From: Pseudomonas schmalbachii
Lineage (GTDB): Bacteria > Pseudomonadota > Gammaproteobacteria > Pseudomonadales > Pseudomonadaceae
NCBI RefSeq assembly: GCF_017589465.1
Contig: NZ_JAELYA010000004.1
Location: 62,001 to 126,000, forward strand
Reading direction: 5' to 3'
Length of the DNA: 64,000 nucleotides
Shown here piece by piece: positions 8,019-16,726 of this stretch. Each line of letters starts with the position of its first letter. Positions within the stretch are counted from its first letter, which is position 1. A program made the position numbers and the translations under genes. Under the pieces are notes generated by a model. The model saw only the letters and a program-made list of their open reading frames with translations. It was not told the DNA's origin and ran no database searches.

Positions 8019-8921
8019 ATGGCCACCATCCTCAGCACTGCAAGCCAGGCCGGCTGGCGCGACTATCTGGAGCTGACCAAACCCAGGGTCGTGCTGCTGA
8101 TGCTGATCACCTCGCTGATCGGCATGCTGCTGGCGACCAAGACCGGCGTGAGCTGGCAGGTCCTGCTGTTCGGCAACCTCGGCATCGCCCTCTGCGCCGG
8201 AGCGGCGGCGGCGGTCAATCATGTGGTGGACCGGCGCATCGACTCGATCATGGCGCGCACCCACAAGCGCCCGATCGCCGTCGGCCGCGTCTCGCCGCCG
8301 GCCGCGCTGGGCTTCGCCCTGGTGCTGGCGCTGGCCGGGATGGCCATCCTGATGGTGTTCACCAACCAGTTGACCGCCTGGCTGACCCTGGCCTCGCTGC
8401 TCGGCTACGCGGCGCTCTACACCGGCTTCCTGAAGCGCGCCACGCCGCAGAACATCGTCATCGGCGGCCTCGCCGGCGCCGCCCCGCCGCTGCTCGGCTG
8501 GGTCGCGGTGACCGGACAGATGTCCGCCGAGCCGCTGCTGCTGGTGCTGATCATCTTCGCCTGGACCCCGCCGCACTTCTGGGCGCTGTGCCTGCACCGC
8601 AAGGACGAGTACGCCAAGGCCGATATCCCGATGCTGCCGGTGACCCACGGCGAGCGTTACACCAAGTTGCACATCCTGCTCTATACGCTGGTGCTGTTCG
8701 CCGTTAGCCTGATGCCGTTCGCCATCCACATGAGCGGGCTGATCTACCTGCTGGCCGCGCTGGCCCTCGGCGCACGCTTCCTCGACTGGGCCTGGGCGCT
8801 GTACCTGGACAGCCGGCCGCATGCGGCGATCAAGACCTTCAAGTACTCTATCGTCTACCTGTTCCTGCTGTTCATCGCCCTGCTGGTGGACCATTACCTG
8901 CCGCTTACGCTCGTATCGTGA
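8019..8921 (+). CDS. ctaB: Protoheme IX farnesyltransferase (heme O synthase)
   Basis: This 300-residue UbiA-family prenyltransferase, also called CyoE, joins a farnesyl group to heme B to give heme O. About nine membrane helices are predicted. NHVVDRRIDSIMARTHKRPI contains the aspartate-rich prenyl-diphosphate motif, and HFWALCLHRKDEYAKADIPM is the second conserved loop. CGGAG precedes the ATG. With ctaA it forms the heme A supply part of the oxidase cluster. Confidence 0.96.
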   Translation: MATILSTASQAGWRDYLELTKPRVVLLMLITSLIGMLLATKTGVSWQVLLFGNLGIALCAGAAAAVNHVVDRRIDSIMARTHKRPIAVGRVSPPAALGFALVLALAGMAILMVFTNQLTAWLTLASLLGYAALYTGFLKRATPQNIVIGGLAGAAPPLLGWVAVTGQMSAEPLLLVLIIFAWTPPHFWALCLHRKDEYAKADIPMLPVTHGERYTKLHILLYTLVLFAVSLMPFAIHMSGLIYLLAALALGARFLDWAWALYLDSRPHAAIKTFKYSIVYLFLLFIALLVDHYLPLTLVS

Positions 8922-8952
8922 CGGCGCCGATCCGAAAATGCAGGACGGAGAC

Positions 8953-9037
8953 GCAGGGTGGATGGCGCTCTTCCATCCGCCATTTCGGGGCCGCATGCGC
9001 GGCCATGGTGGATCGATGGAGCGTGATCCACCCTACG
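8953..9037. repeat. REP-like inverted repeat, family E (GCAGGGTGGAT...ATCCACCCTACG)
   Basis: GCAGGGTGGATGGCGC at the left pairs imperfectly with the right end GCGTGATCCACCCTACG. A second palindrome, GGCCGCATGCGCGGCC, lies in the centre. It lies between ctaB and senC. This is the only full copy of this sequence family seen in the window. Confidence 0.75.
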
Positions 9038-9083
9038 GCCCACGCCAACCTTCTGGAAAGACACCTGATTCCACGAGAACTCC

Positions 9084-9719
9084 ATGACCCGAGTTAACAA
9101 GACCGTCTTCGTCCTCATCACCGTCATCGCGCTGATCCTCGGCCTGACCCTGCACAAGGTGCTCACCTCGCAGCAGAAACTCGATCCGACGGTGCTGCTG
9201 GATGCCGGTATCGTCATGCTCGCACAGCCGCGCAGCATGCCGTCGCTGCAGTTCCAGGACCAGGACGGCAAGCCCTTCGACACCGCCAGCATGAAAGGCC
9301 GCTGGCACGTGCTGTTCTTCGGCTACACCTTCTGCCCGGACGTCTGCCCCACCACCCTGGCGCAACTGCGCGAGCTGAAGGGCAAGCTGCCGCCGGAAGT
9401 GCGCGACCAGCTGCAGGTGGTGCTGGTCAGCGTCGACCCGCATCGCGACACGCCGGCACGCCTGAAGGAGTACCTCAACTTCTTCGACGCCGGCTTCCAG
9501 GGCATCACCGCCCCCGACGAGACCATCCTCAAGCTCAGCAACGCCATGAGCATCCCGTACATCCCGGCCGACACCAGCAAACCCAACTACACCGTCGACC
9601 ACAGCGGCAACCTGGTGCTGATCGGTCCCGACGGCAACCAGCAGGGTTTCATCCGCGCACCGCTGAACAACGCCAAGCTGAGCGCCCAGTTGCCCAACCT
9701 GATCGTCCCGAAAAGCTGA
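9084..9719 (+). CDS. senC: SCO1/SenC family copper chaperone
   Basis: This 211-residue protein has an N-terminal membrane anchor (about residues 8-26) and a thioredoxin-like periplasmic domain. The copper site is complete: C84 and C88 in FCPDVCP, plus H173 in TVDHSGNLVLIG. SCO proteins load copper into the CuA centre of subunit II and may reduce its cysteines. It is the last gene of the oxidase block and is followed by a strong terminator. Confidence 0.94.
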   Translation: MTRVNKTVFVLITVIALILGLTLHKVLTSQQKLDPTVLLDAGIVMLAQPRSMPSLQFQDQDGKPFDTASMKGRWHVLFFGYTFCPDVCPTTLAQLRELKGKLPPEVRDQLQVVLVSVDPHRDTPARLKEYLNFFDAGFQGITAPDETILKLSNAMSIPYIPADTSKPNYTVDHSGNLVLIGPDGNQQGFIRAPLNNAKLSAQLPNLIVPKS

Positions 9720-9770
9720 GCCGAAGGGTCGAATCTGTCCGTTTTGCCCATGCTTCTGTCGTAATTATGT

Positions 9771-9801
9771 AAACGGCCACCCTCGGGTGGCCGTTTTTTT
9801 T
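9771..9801 (+). terminator. Intrinsic terminator ending the oxidase cluster
   Basis: AAACGGCCACC pairs with GGTGGCCGTTT around a CTCG loop, followed by a run of eight T residues ending at 9801. It lies 52 bases after the senC stop codon. Confidence 0.92.
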
Positions 9802-10343
9802 CCACATCTCTGGCTCTCCCATTGGCGAATTCCCCATTCGCCCACGCCGTACGCCATCGCCTCGAATACCGCGAAAAGCCTCGTCGCAAAGCCTTTCCGG
9901 GCAATTTCCTGACCCGGTAGTCAATGTTAAATATTTGCTACAGCCTCATACCGCATAAGTACTAACTGATATTCCATATTAAAAACATTAATTAACACCT
10001 ATAGCTGCGCCTAAGGCAGGATTGACAAGCCTCTCGCCGGGTCTTGGGGGGTTCTGATAGGCGGTCATTCACCATCGGGATGCTGTAACCCGTGGTTGGC
10101 GGATTCTGTCAGACTCGTTTTTCAGAGTCTGGGAGTGCCGCACCGGCGACAAAACGCGCAGTCCGTTCGTGACTTGTAGTGCCGGTTCAGTATCGCTCCA
10201 GAACGTCTTCTGACCTTGCGACTCGATTGCACGATATCGCTTTCCCTGCCCCGTGCAGGACGCGCTATCCGCAGCCCGTTCGACATCCCGACCCGCCAAC
10301 GCAGCGGGCCGGATTACCCAACGATCACGCAGGAGATTTGCGA
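9802..10343 (+). promoter_or_regulatory. Long intergenic region upstream of pntAA
   Basis: About 540 bases separate the oxidase terminator from pntAA. Positions 9925-10012 form a conspicuous AT-rich island in an otherwise GC-rich window, a likely promoter or regulator-binding zone. TTGACA occurs at 10022-10027, but I see no convincing -10 element at the right distance. Open frames here have no family resemblance and are not supported as genes. Confidence 0.4.
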
Positions 10344-11462
10344 GTGCAGATCGGTGTCCCCCTCGAGACCCAAGCCGGTGAAACTCGGGTTGCCGCTACC
10401 CCGGAAACCGTCAAGAAACTGATCGGTCAGGGTCATCAGGTAATCGTGCAGAGCGGTGCCGGCGTCAACGCCAGCCAGCCTGACAGTGCCTATGAAGCCG
10501 TTGGCGCGAAGATCGGCAGCGCTGCCGAAGCCTTCGGTGCCGAACTGGTGCTGAAAGTGGTTGCCCCCAACGAAGCCGAGCTGGCTCAGATGAAGCCCAA
10601 TGCCGTCCTCATCGGCATGCTCAACCCGTTCAACAACGAGAACAACGCCCGCATGGCCGAAGCCGGCATCACCGCCTTCGCCCTCGAGGCCGCGCCGCGT
10701 ACTTCCCGCGCGCAGAGCCTGGACGTGCTGTCCTCGCAGGCCAACATCGCCGGCTACAAGGCCGTGATGGTCGCCGCCAACCATTACCCGCGCTTCATGC
10801 CGATGCTGATGACCGCCGCCGGTACTGTTAAGGCCGCCCGCGTGCTGATCCTCGGCGCCGGTGTTGCCGGCCTGCAGGCCATCGCCACCGCCAAGCGTCT
10901 TGGCGCGGTGATCGAGGCCTCGGACGTACGTCCGGCCGTTAAGGAGCAGATCGAGTCCCTGGGCGCCAAGTTCGTCGACGTTCCCTACGAGACCGACGAA
11001 GAGCGCGAGTGCGCCGAAGGCGTTGGCGGTTACGCCCGCCCGATGCCGCAATCCTGGATGGAGCGTCAGGCCAAGGCCGTTCACGAACGCGCCAAACAGG
11101 CCGACATCGTGATCACCACCGCACTGATCCCGGGCCGCAAGGCACCGACCCTGCTGCATGAAGCGACCGTCGCGGAAATGAAGCCGGGCTCCGTGGTCAT
11201 CGACCTGGCTGCTGCCCAGGGCGGCAACTGCCCGCTGACCGAGGCCGAACAGGTCGTGATCAAGCACGGCGTGACCATCGTCGGCTACAGCAACCTGGCC
11301 TCCATGGTTCCGGCTGACGCCTCGGCCCTGTATGCACGCAACCTGCTCGACTTCCTCAAGCTGACCCTGACCGCCGAAGGCTTCAAGGTCAATCTGGAAG
11401 ACGACATCGTGGCCGCCTGCCTGATGTGCTGCGACAAGCAAGTCGTGCGCAAGAACGGCTGA
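10344..11462 (+). CDS. pntAA: NAD(P) transhydrogenase subunit alpha part 1 (PntAA)
   Basis: This 372-residue cytoplasmic NAD(H)-binding domain I belongs to the proton-translocating transhydrogenase, which couples the proton gradient to NADPH formation. It starts VQIGVPLETQAGETRVAATP, typical for the family. The dinucleotide fold motif LILGAGVAGLQAIATAKRLG lies near residues 168-187. The start is GTG 10344, supported by AGGAG and by family alignment. The frame is open 55 codons further upstream but shows no homology there. pntAB follows after 68 bases. Confidence 0.95.
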   Translation: MQIGVPLETQAGETRVAATPETVKKLIGQGHQVIVQSGAGVNASQPDSAYEAVGAKIGSAAEAFGAELVLKVVAPNEAELAQMKPNAVLIGMLNPFNNENNARMAEAGITAFALEAAPRTSRAQSLDVLSSQANIAGYKAVMVAANHYPRFMPMLMTAAGTVKAARVLILGAGVAGLQAIATAKRLGAVIEASDVRPAVKEQIESLGAKFVDVPYETDEERECAEGVGGYARPMPQSWMERQAKAVHERAKQADIVITTALIPGRKAPTLLHEATVAEMKPGSVVIDLAAAQGGNCPLTEAEQVVIKHGVTIVGYSNLASMVPADASALYARNLLDFLKLTLTAEGFKVNLEDDIVAACLMCCDKQVVRKNG

Positions 11463-11530
11463 TACCACGCAGCACTACTATATAAGTACGCGCCGGGCAC
11501 CAACCCGGCCCTCAATTCCGGTGAAAGACG

Positions 11531-11851
11531 ATGGAAGAAATGCTGATCTCCCATGGGATCTACAACCTGATCATCTTCGTGCTGGCCGTGTACGTCGGCT
11601 ACCACGTGGTCTGGAACGTAACCCCTGCCCTGCACACCCCGCTGATGGCCGTGACCAACGCCATCTCCGCGATCGTGATCGTCGGCGCCATGCTGGCCGC
11701 CGCACTGACCGTCACCCCGCTGGGCAAGGTCATGGGCACCCTGGCTGTCGCGCTGGCCGCGGTTAACGTGTTCGGTGGCTTCCTGGTCACCCGCCGCATG
11801 CTGGAAATGTTCAAGAAGAAAGCCCCGAAGGCCCAGGCGGAGAAACACTGA
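11531..11851 (+). CDS. pntAB: NAD(P) transhydrogenase subunit alpha part 2 (PntAB)
   Basis: This 106-residue membrane subunit has three predicted helices, at about residues 11-30, 40-58 and 62-84. It corresponds to the C-terminal membrane part of the single-chain alpha subunit of E. coli. The split alpha arrangement is common in Pseudomonas. It ends in a basic tail, and its stop at 11851 is one base before the pntB start, so the two are probably translationally coupled. Confidence 0.94.
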   Translation: MEEMLISHGIYNLIIFVLAVYVGYHVVWNVTPALHTPLMAVTNAISAIVIVGAMLAAALTVTPLGKVMGTLAVALAAVNVFGGFLVTRRMLEMFKKKAPKAQAEKH

Positions 11852-11852
11852 C

Positions 11853-13304
11853 ATGAGCATGAACCTGGTCACCCTCCTCTACCTTGTCGCCTCGGTGTGC
11901 TTCATCCAGGCGCTCAAGGGCCTGTCGCACCCGACCACTTCGCGCCAGGGCAACGCCTTCGGCATGATCGGCATGGGCATCGCCATCGTCACCACCGTGT
12001 TCCTGGTCTTCAAGCTGGCTGCCCAGTTGGGCGAGGGCGGTAACGCCGCCACTGGCCTGGGCTACGTGCTGGTCGGCCTGCTGATCGGCGGCACCGCCGG
12101 CTCGATCATGGCCAAGCGCGTCGAAATGACCAAGATGCCGGAACTGGTCGCCTTCATGCACAGCATGATCGGTCTGGCCGCCGTGTTCATCGCCGTTGCC
12201 GCTGTGGTCGAACCGCAGTCCCTGGGCATCGTGCAGCACCTCGGCGACAGCATCCCGACCGGCAACCGCCTGGAGCTGTTCCTCGGCGCGGCCATCGGTG
12301 CCATCACCTTCTCCGGTTCGGTGATCGCCTTCGGCAAGCTGTCCGGCAAGTACAAGTTCCGCCTGTTCCAGGGTGCTCCGGTGCAGTTCGCCGGCCAGCA
12401 CATGCTGAACCTGGTACTTGGCCTGGCCACCCTGGGCCTGGGCCTGGTGTTCATGTTCACCGGCAACCTGACCGCCTTCGCCGCCATGCTGGCTCTGTCC
12501 TTCGTGCTCGGCGTGCTGATCATCATCCCGATCGGCGGCGCCGACATGCCGGTGGTTGTGTCGATGCTGAACTCCTACTCCGGCTGGGCCGCGGCAGGTA
12601 TCGGCTTCTCGCTGAACAACTCGATGCTGATCATCGCCGGTTCGCTGGTAGGTTCCTCGGGTGCGATTCTGTCCTACATCATGTGCAAGGCCATGAACCG
12701 CTCGTTCTTCAACGTCATCCTCGGTGGCTTCGGTGCCGAAGCTGACGCGGGTCCGGCTGCTGGTTCGAAAGAGCAGCGTCCGGTGAAGTCCGGCTCCTCC
12801 GACGATGCCTCGTTCCTGCTGACCAACGCCGACAGCGTGATCATCGTTCCGGGCTACGGCCTGGCGGTAGCCCGCGCCCAGCACGCGCTGATGGAACTGG
12901 CCGAGAAGCTGACCCATCGCGGTGTGACCGTGAAGTTCGCCATCCACCCGGTTGCCGGCCGTATGCCGGGCCACATGAACGTCCTGCTGGCCGAGGCCGA
13001 AGTGCCTTACGAGCAGGTGTTCGAGATGGAAGACATCAACTCCGAGTTCGGTCAGACCGACGTGGTCCTGGTCCTCGGCGCCAACGACGTGGTCAACCCG
13101 GCCGCCAAGAACGATCCGAAATCGCCGATCGCCGGCATGCCGATCCTCGAGGCGTACAAGGCCAAGACCGTCATCGTCAACAAGCGCTCCATGGCCAGCG
13201 GTTACGCCGGTCTGGACAACGAACTGTTCTACCTGGACAAGACCATGATGGTCTTCGGCGACGCCAAGAAAGTCATCGAAGACATGGTCAAGGCAGTCGA
13301 CTAA
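11853..13304 (+). CDS. pntB: NAD(P) transhydrogenase subunit beta (PntB)
   Basis: This 483-residue beta subunit has about nine membrane helices forming the proton channel with PntAB, then a cytoplasmic NADP(H)-binding domain III. The nucleotide motif is visible in VPGYGLAVARAQHALMELAE. A hydrophilic linker near residues 290-315 joins the two halves. The start is ATG 11853, one base after the pntAB stop. A frame extending upstream inside pntAB is not used. Confidence 0.96.
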   Translation: MSMNLVTLLYLVASVCFIQALKGLSHPTTSRQGNAFGMIGMGIAIVTTVFLVFKLAAQLGEGGNAATGLGYVLVGLLIGGTAGSIMAKRVEMTKMPELVAFMHSMIGLAAVFIAVAAVVEPQSLGIVQHLGDSIPTGNRLELFLGAAIGAITFSGSVIAFGKLSGKYKFRLFQGAPVQFAGQHMLNLVLGLATLGLGLVFMFTGNLTAFAAMLALSFVLGVLIIIPIGGADMPVVVSMLNSYSGWAAAGIGFSLNNSMLIIAGSLVGSSGAILSYIMCKAMNRSFFNVILGGFGAEADAGPAAGSKEQRPVKSGSSDDASFLLTNADSVIIVPGYGLAVARAQHALMELAEKLTHRGVTVKFAIHPVAGRMPGHMNVLLAEAEVPYEQVFEMEDINSEFGQTDVVLVLGANDVVNPAAKNDPKSPIAGMPILEAYKAKTVIVNKRSMASGYAGLDNELFYLDKTMMVFGDAKKVIEDMVKAVD

Positions 13305-13320
13305 GTTCCTCTGCGCTCCA

Positions 13321-13352
13321 CAAGACACCGGCCTCGTGCCGGTGTCTTGCTT
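13321..13352 (+). terminator. Terminator after pntB
   Basis: CAAGACACCGGC at 13321-13332 pairs perfectly with GCCGGTGTCTTG at 13338-13349 around CTCGT. The T tract that follows is short (CTTTCTG). It lies 16 bases after the pntB stop. Confidence 0.8.
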
Positions 13353-13406
13353 TCTGACAACGGAACAGTCCTACATCTTTGGTAGTAAGAAGCTAACTGT
13401 AGCGGC

Positions 13407-13439
13407 GATTTTTCGACCTAGGTCTAAGGGCGAAAAATC
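13407..13439. promoter_or_regulatory. Nested inverted repeat upstream of the CoA transferase gene
   Basis: GATTTTTCG at 13407-13415 is an inverted match to CGAAAAATC at 13431-13439. The perfect palindrome GACCTAGGTC lies between them at 13415-13424. It is 54 bases before the start codon and has no T tract in the right place, so an operator for the downstream gene is more likely than a terminator. The binding regulator is unknown. Confidence 0.45.
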
Positions 13440-13492
13440 CTCCAGTCCCTAGACTGGCCGCTTCGTACTTCCTGCTGCCCGAGGTTTCATCC

Positions 13493-14989
13493 ATGTTCCG
13501 TGATCGTGTGCGTATGCCCTCCCTGCTCGACAAGGTGATGAGCGCAGCCGAAGCCGCCGCCTTGATCGAGGACGGCATGACCGTCGGCATGAGCGGTTTC
13601 ACCCGCGCCGGCGAAGCCAAGGCGGTGCCCACCGCACTGGCCGAGCGCGCCCGCCGGCAACCGCTGCGCATCAGCCTGATGACCGGCGCCAGCCTCGGCA
13701 ACGACCTCGACAAACAGCTCACCGAAGCCGGCGTGCTGGCCCGGCGCATGCCGTTCCAGGTCGACAGCACCCTGCGCAAGGCGATCAACGCCGGCGAGGT
13801 GATGTTCATCGACCAGCACCTCTCGGAAACCGTCGAGCAACTGCGCAACCACCAGCTCAAGCTGCCGGACATCGCAGTGATCGAGGCGGTCGCCATCACC
13901 GAGCAGGGCCACATCGTGCCGACCACCTCGGTGGGCAACTCGGCCAGCTTCGCGATCTTCGCGAAGAAGGTGATCGTCGAGATCAACACCGCGCACAACC
14001 CGAATCTCGAAGGCCTGCACGACATCTACATCCCGACCTACCGCCCGACCCGCACGCCGATCCCGCTGGTGAAGGCGGACGACCGCATCGGCAGCACCGC
14101 CATCCCGATCGACCCGGCGAAGATCGTCGCCATCGTCCACACCGAACAGGCGGACTCGCCCTCCACCGTGCTGCCGCCGGACGACGAGACCCAGGCCATC
14201 GCCAACCACCTGATCGACTTCTTCAAGCGCGAAGTGGATGCCGGGCGCATGGGCAAGAACCTCGGCCCGCTGCAGGCCGGCATCGGCAGCATCGCCAACG
14301 CCGTGATGTGCGGGCTGATCGAGTCGCCGTTCGAAGACCTGACCATGTACTCCGAAGTGCTGCAGGACTCGACCTTCGACCTGATCGACGCCGGCAAGCT
14401 GCGTTTCGCCTCGGGCAGCTCGATCACCCTGTCGCCGCGCCGCAACGCCGACGTGTTCGGCAACCTGGAGCGCTACAAGGACAAGCTGGTACTGCGCCCG
14501 CAGGAAATCTCCAACCACCCGGAAGTGGTGCGCCGGCTGGGCATCATCGGCATCAACACGGCGCTGGAATTCGACATCTACGGCAACGTCAACTCCACCC
14601 ACGTCGGCGGCACCAGGATGATGAACGGCATCGGCGGCTCCGGCGATTTCGCCCGCAATGCGCACCTGGCGGTGTTCGTCACCAAGTCCATCGCCAAGGG
14701 CGGCAGCATCTCCAGCGTGGTGCCGATGGTCAGCCACGTCGACCACACCGAGCATGACGTGGACATCCTGGTCACCGAAATCGGCCTCGCCGACCTGCGC
14801 GGCCTGGCCCCGCGCGAACGCGCCCGGGCGATCATCGACAACTGTGTGCATCCGTCCTATCGCGACGCCCTGAACAGCTACTTCGAAGCCGCCTGCAAGC
14901 GCGGCGGCCATACCCCGCACATCCTGCGCGAAGCGATGGCCTGGCACATCAACCTGGAAGAGAACGGGCATATGCTGGCTGCGGGGTGA
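13493..14989 (+). CDS. Acetyl-CoA hydrolase / succinyl-CoA:acetate CoA-transferase
   Basis: This 498-residue class I CoA-transferase resembles AarC, Cat1 and YgfH. Such enzymes exchange CoA between succinyl-CoA and acetate or propionate. The catalytic glutamate is probably E288 in MYSEVLQD, a recognised motif of this subfamily. GGSGDFARNAHLAVFVT near the C-terminus is also conserved. The length fits the family. GAGG precedes the ATG. It stands alone between the pnt operon and a repeat-rich gap. The exact acceptor acid cannot be read from the sequence. Confidence 0.92.
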   Translation: MFRDRVRMPSLLDKVMSAAEAAALIEDGMTVGMSGFTRAGEAKAVPTALAERARRQPLRISLMTGASLGNDLDKQLTEAGVLARRMPFQVDSTLRKAINAGEVMFIDQHLSETVEQLRNHQLKLPDIAVIEAVAITEQGHIVPTTSVGNSASFAIFAKKVIVEINTAHNPNLEGLHDIYIPTYRPTRTPIPLVKADDRIGSTAIPIDPAKIVAIVHTEQADSPSTVLPPDDETQAIANHLIDFFKREVDAGRMGKNLGPLQAGIGSIANAVMCGLIESPFEDLTMYSEVLQDSTFDLIDAGKLRFASGSSITLSPRRNADVFGNLERYKDKLVLRPQEISNHPEVVRRLGIIGINTALEFDIYGNVNSTHVGGTRMMNGIGGSGDFARNAHLAVFVTKSIAKGGSISSVVPMVSHVDHTEHDVDILVTEIGLADLRGLAPRERARAIIDNCVHPSYRDALNSYFEAACKRGGHTPHILREAMAWHINLEENGHMLAAG

Positions 14990-15022
14990 CAAGAGACCAC
15001 TCCTACGGGCTGCAATGCCCAC

Positions 15023-15097
15023 CGTAGGTTGGCGCTGAGCAACGCGAAGCCCAACATCGCCATCGTTGGGCTTCACTGCGTTCAGCACCAACCTACG
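15023..15097. repeat. REP-like inverted repeat, family A
   Basis: The element starts CGTAGGTTGGCGCTGAG and ends GCACCAACCTACG, with arms CGAAGCCCAAC and GTTGGGCTTC inside. It lies 33 bases after the CoA transferase stop. Confidence 0.85.
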
Positions 15098-15478
15098 CGG
15101 GTTATGGCCCAGCCACGTACACGTAGTTGCGTAGGAGCCACTCCCAGGAAAATGCCCCACAAGGCTGGACATCCTGAGAGAAACCCCGTAAAAAACAGCT
15201 TCGAACAGTTTTTTCTTCCGCTACAACTGTTCCTCCCCAAGCCGTCGCAATCGTCGGCAGCCCCGGTAAAACCCCTCCCACCGACCGCAACGTGCACCAC
15301 CACAGTGCGCGGCGATACAGTTCGCCCTGAAAAAGACCATAACAGTTCATTCAAACAGATCGCTGACCACGCACAATTCTGTACAACTGTTACTGTCCCG
15401 GTTGACCAAATAGTCAGATCATATGCGCCAACAACCTTGCAACCTGATTACTCGCCACAAGCGGGAAGGATCAACATC
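15098..15478 (+). promoter_or_regulatory. Upstream region of the DUF1127 pair, rich in AACTGT/ACAGTT words
   Basis: No gene is supported in these 380 bases. The words ACAGTT or AACTGT recur at about 15205, 15225, 15317, 15341 and 15385, and more copies occur in the gap between the two DUF1127 genes. This density looks like an array of binding sites for one regulator. The factor is not identifiable from the window. MocR/GntR-type factors with CTGTA-like sites are one possibility. Confidence 0.4.
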
Positions 15479-15670
15479 ATGGGACGTACCCTCGTTTCCT
15501 CCACCACTCAAAGCCATTCCAGCCACAGCCTCGTAACCACCGTACGCATGTGGCGCCGCCGTGTAGCCAGCCGCCGTCAACTGGCTCGCCTGGACCCGCG
15601 CCTGCTCGCCGACGCCGGCATCAGTGAAGCCCAGCGCTTCGCCGAGCTGAGCAAGCCCTTCTGGCGCTAA
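15479..15670 (+). CDS. DUF1127 small arginine-rich protein (copy 1)
   Basis: This 63-residue protein has a C-terminal DUF1127 (YjiS-like) domain with RRQLARLDPRLLADAGIS, ending ELSKPFWR. In other bacteria members of this family are small RNA- or protein-binding regulators with roles in phosphate or RNA metabolism. No function can be assigned here. GGGAAGGA ends nine bases before ATG 15479. Its C-terminal half is nearly the same as that of the DUF1127 protein at 15962, so the two are tandem paralogs. Confidence 0.85.
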   Translation: MGRTLVSSTTQSHSSHSLVTTVRMWRRRVASRRQLARLDPRLLADAGISEAQRFAELSKPFWR

Positions 15671-15727
15671 GCCAGGCAACAGTTTCGCGTCGACCAGAAC
15701 AGACGCAAACTGTACCGGTAGTGCCTG

Positions 15728-15751
15728 CGGCCGCTCTTCCCCGAGCGGCCG
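15728..15751 (+). other. GC-rich hairpin between the two DUF1127 genes
   Basis: CGGCCGCTC pairs with GAGCGGCCG around TTCCCC. No T tract follows, so it is not a standard intrinsic terminator. It may stabilise the 3' end of the first DUF1127 mRNA. Confidence 0.45.
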
Positions 15752-15961
15752 AGGGCGAACGAATCCGGCACTCCCCTCCCCGCTTCTCCTTCTCTCGACT
15801 CCCGCAACACAGTAGGCACCAAAAGCAACAGCACAGTTGCGCTGCCTGACCGACTGTACCAGCTCAATTTCCCCTCGCTGCCTCTGCCCGCCTCATCGCC
15901 CCAATGCGAGTCTGGACACTCCACTCTCCACCCCCACCGTGGAAGAAAAGAGGTCATCGCC

Positions 15962-16171
15962 ATGGAGCTCAAGCTTGTTGCAACCTACCCCGCCCCCCCG
16001 CTGAACGCCCCGCGCCGCCTGGCGAGCACACTGTTCCGCCTGCTGCACCAGTGGCGGCAGAACGCTCGCACACGCCGGCAACTGGCCGAGCTCGACGCCC
16101 GCCTGCTGAGCGACATCGGCATCAGCCACAGCGATCGCCAGGAAGAAATCTCGAAACCGTTCTGGCGCTGA
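15962..16171 (+). CDS. DUF1127 small arginine-rich protein (copy 2)
   Basis: This 69-residue protein carries RTRRQLAELDARLLSDIGIS and ends EEISKPFWR, the same DUF1127 layout as the gene at 15479. The N-terminal third differs. AGAGGT precedes ATG 15962. The 290-base gap to copy 1 carries further ACAGTT/CTGTA words, suggesting the two genes answer to the same regulator from separate promoters. Confidence 0.85.
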   Translation: MELKLVATYPAPPLNAPRRLASTLFRLLHQWRQNARTRRQLAELDARLLSDIGISHSDRQEEISKPFWR

Positions 16172-16260
16172 ACGGCTGGTGGCCCGCCCTACTCTTGGCT
16201 AGGCTGTGCGGAAGGTCGGCACGTCAGCCGCGCCACTTTCGTCTACCTGGAGTACTCAAC

Positions 16261-16578
16261 ATGAGTCGTTTGCGCCTATTGGGTGTCGTCGCGTTACTGA
16301 CTTGCGCCAGCAGCGCCTTCGCTACCAGCTTCGTCTACACCACCGACATGACGGTACGCGCCACCGGTTCCACTTCCGACGCCACCAGCGGCATCAGCAA
16401 TTCGTTCAAGGACGACAAGATCGTCCTGGAAGCCCGCGATGACGCCGCCAGCTTCGTCGCCAGCCAGGGCGAAATCCGCGGCGCGCACCTGGAAGCCGCG
16501 TTCAAGCACATCCGCGGCAAGCTGCCGACCCTGGCAGCGGACGACCTGCAACTGGCGAAGGCCATCCTGACCATCTGA
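16261..16578 (+). CDS. DUF2388 secreted protein (copy 1)
   Basis: This 105-residue protein has an N-terminal signal peptide ending near SSAFA and a mature domain with LEARDDAASFVASQGEIRGA and a C-terminal LAKAILTI. It matches the Pseudomonas-typical DUF2388 (TIGR02448) family of unknown function. It is the first of three paralogs in a row and is followed by its own hairpin. ACCTGGAG precedes the ATG. Confidence 0.88.
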   Translation: MSRLRLLGVVALLTCASSAFATSFVYTTDMTVRATGSTSDATSGISNSFKDDKIVLEARDDAASFVASQGEIRGAHLEAAFKHIRGKLPTLAADDLQLAKAILTI

Positions 16579-16587
16579 TTCCATCCC

Positions 16588-16609
16588 GCCCGGACCTTCA
16601 GGTCCGGGC
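16588..16609 (+). terminator. Hairpin after DUF2388 copy 1, possible terminator
   Basis: GCCCGGACC pairs with GGTCCGGGC around TTCA, 10 bases after the stop codon. The following ACATTCTTTCC is only a weak T tract. Confidence 0.6.
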
Positions 16610-16726
16610 ACATTCTTTCCGCCTTCCGACAGCATTGCCGGAAGCGCCAGCGCACGCCTTCCACTGGCCGTCTACGCGGCATTCCGTTAGCCTTGGCGAC
16701 CTTCATTTCCGATCGCCAACAGCACC

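Noticed and set aside
9925..10012. An AT-rich island considered as an insertion element remnant or origin
   Set aside because: No inverted ends, transposase fragment, or DnaA-box cluster was seen. It more likely belongs to the pntAA promoter region.
10179..10343. An N-terminal extension of PntAA by 55 codons
   Set aside because: The family N-terminus begins at GTG 10344 with AGGAG upstream. The extension has no homology.
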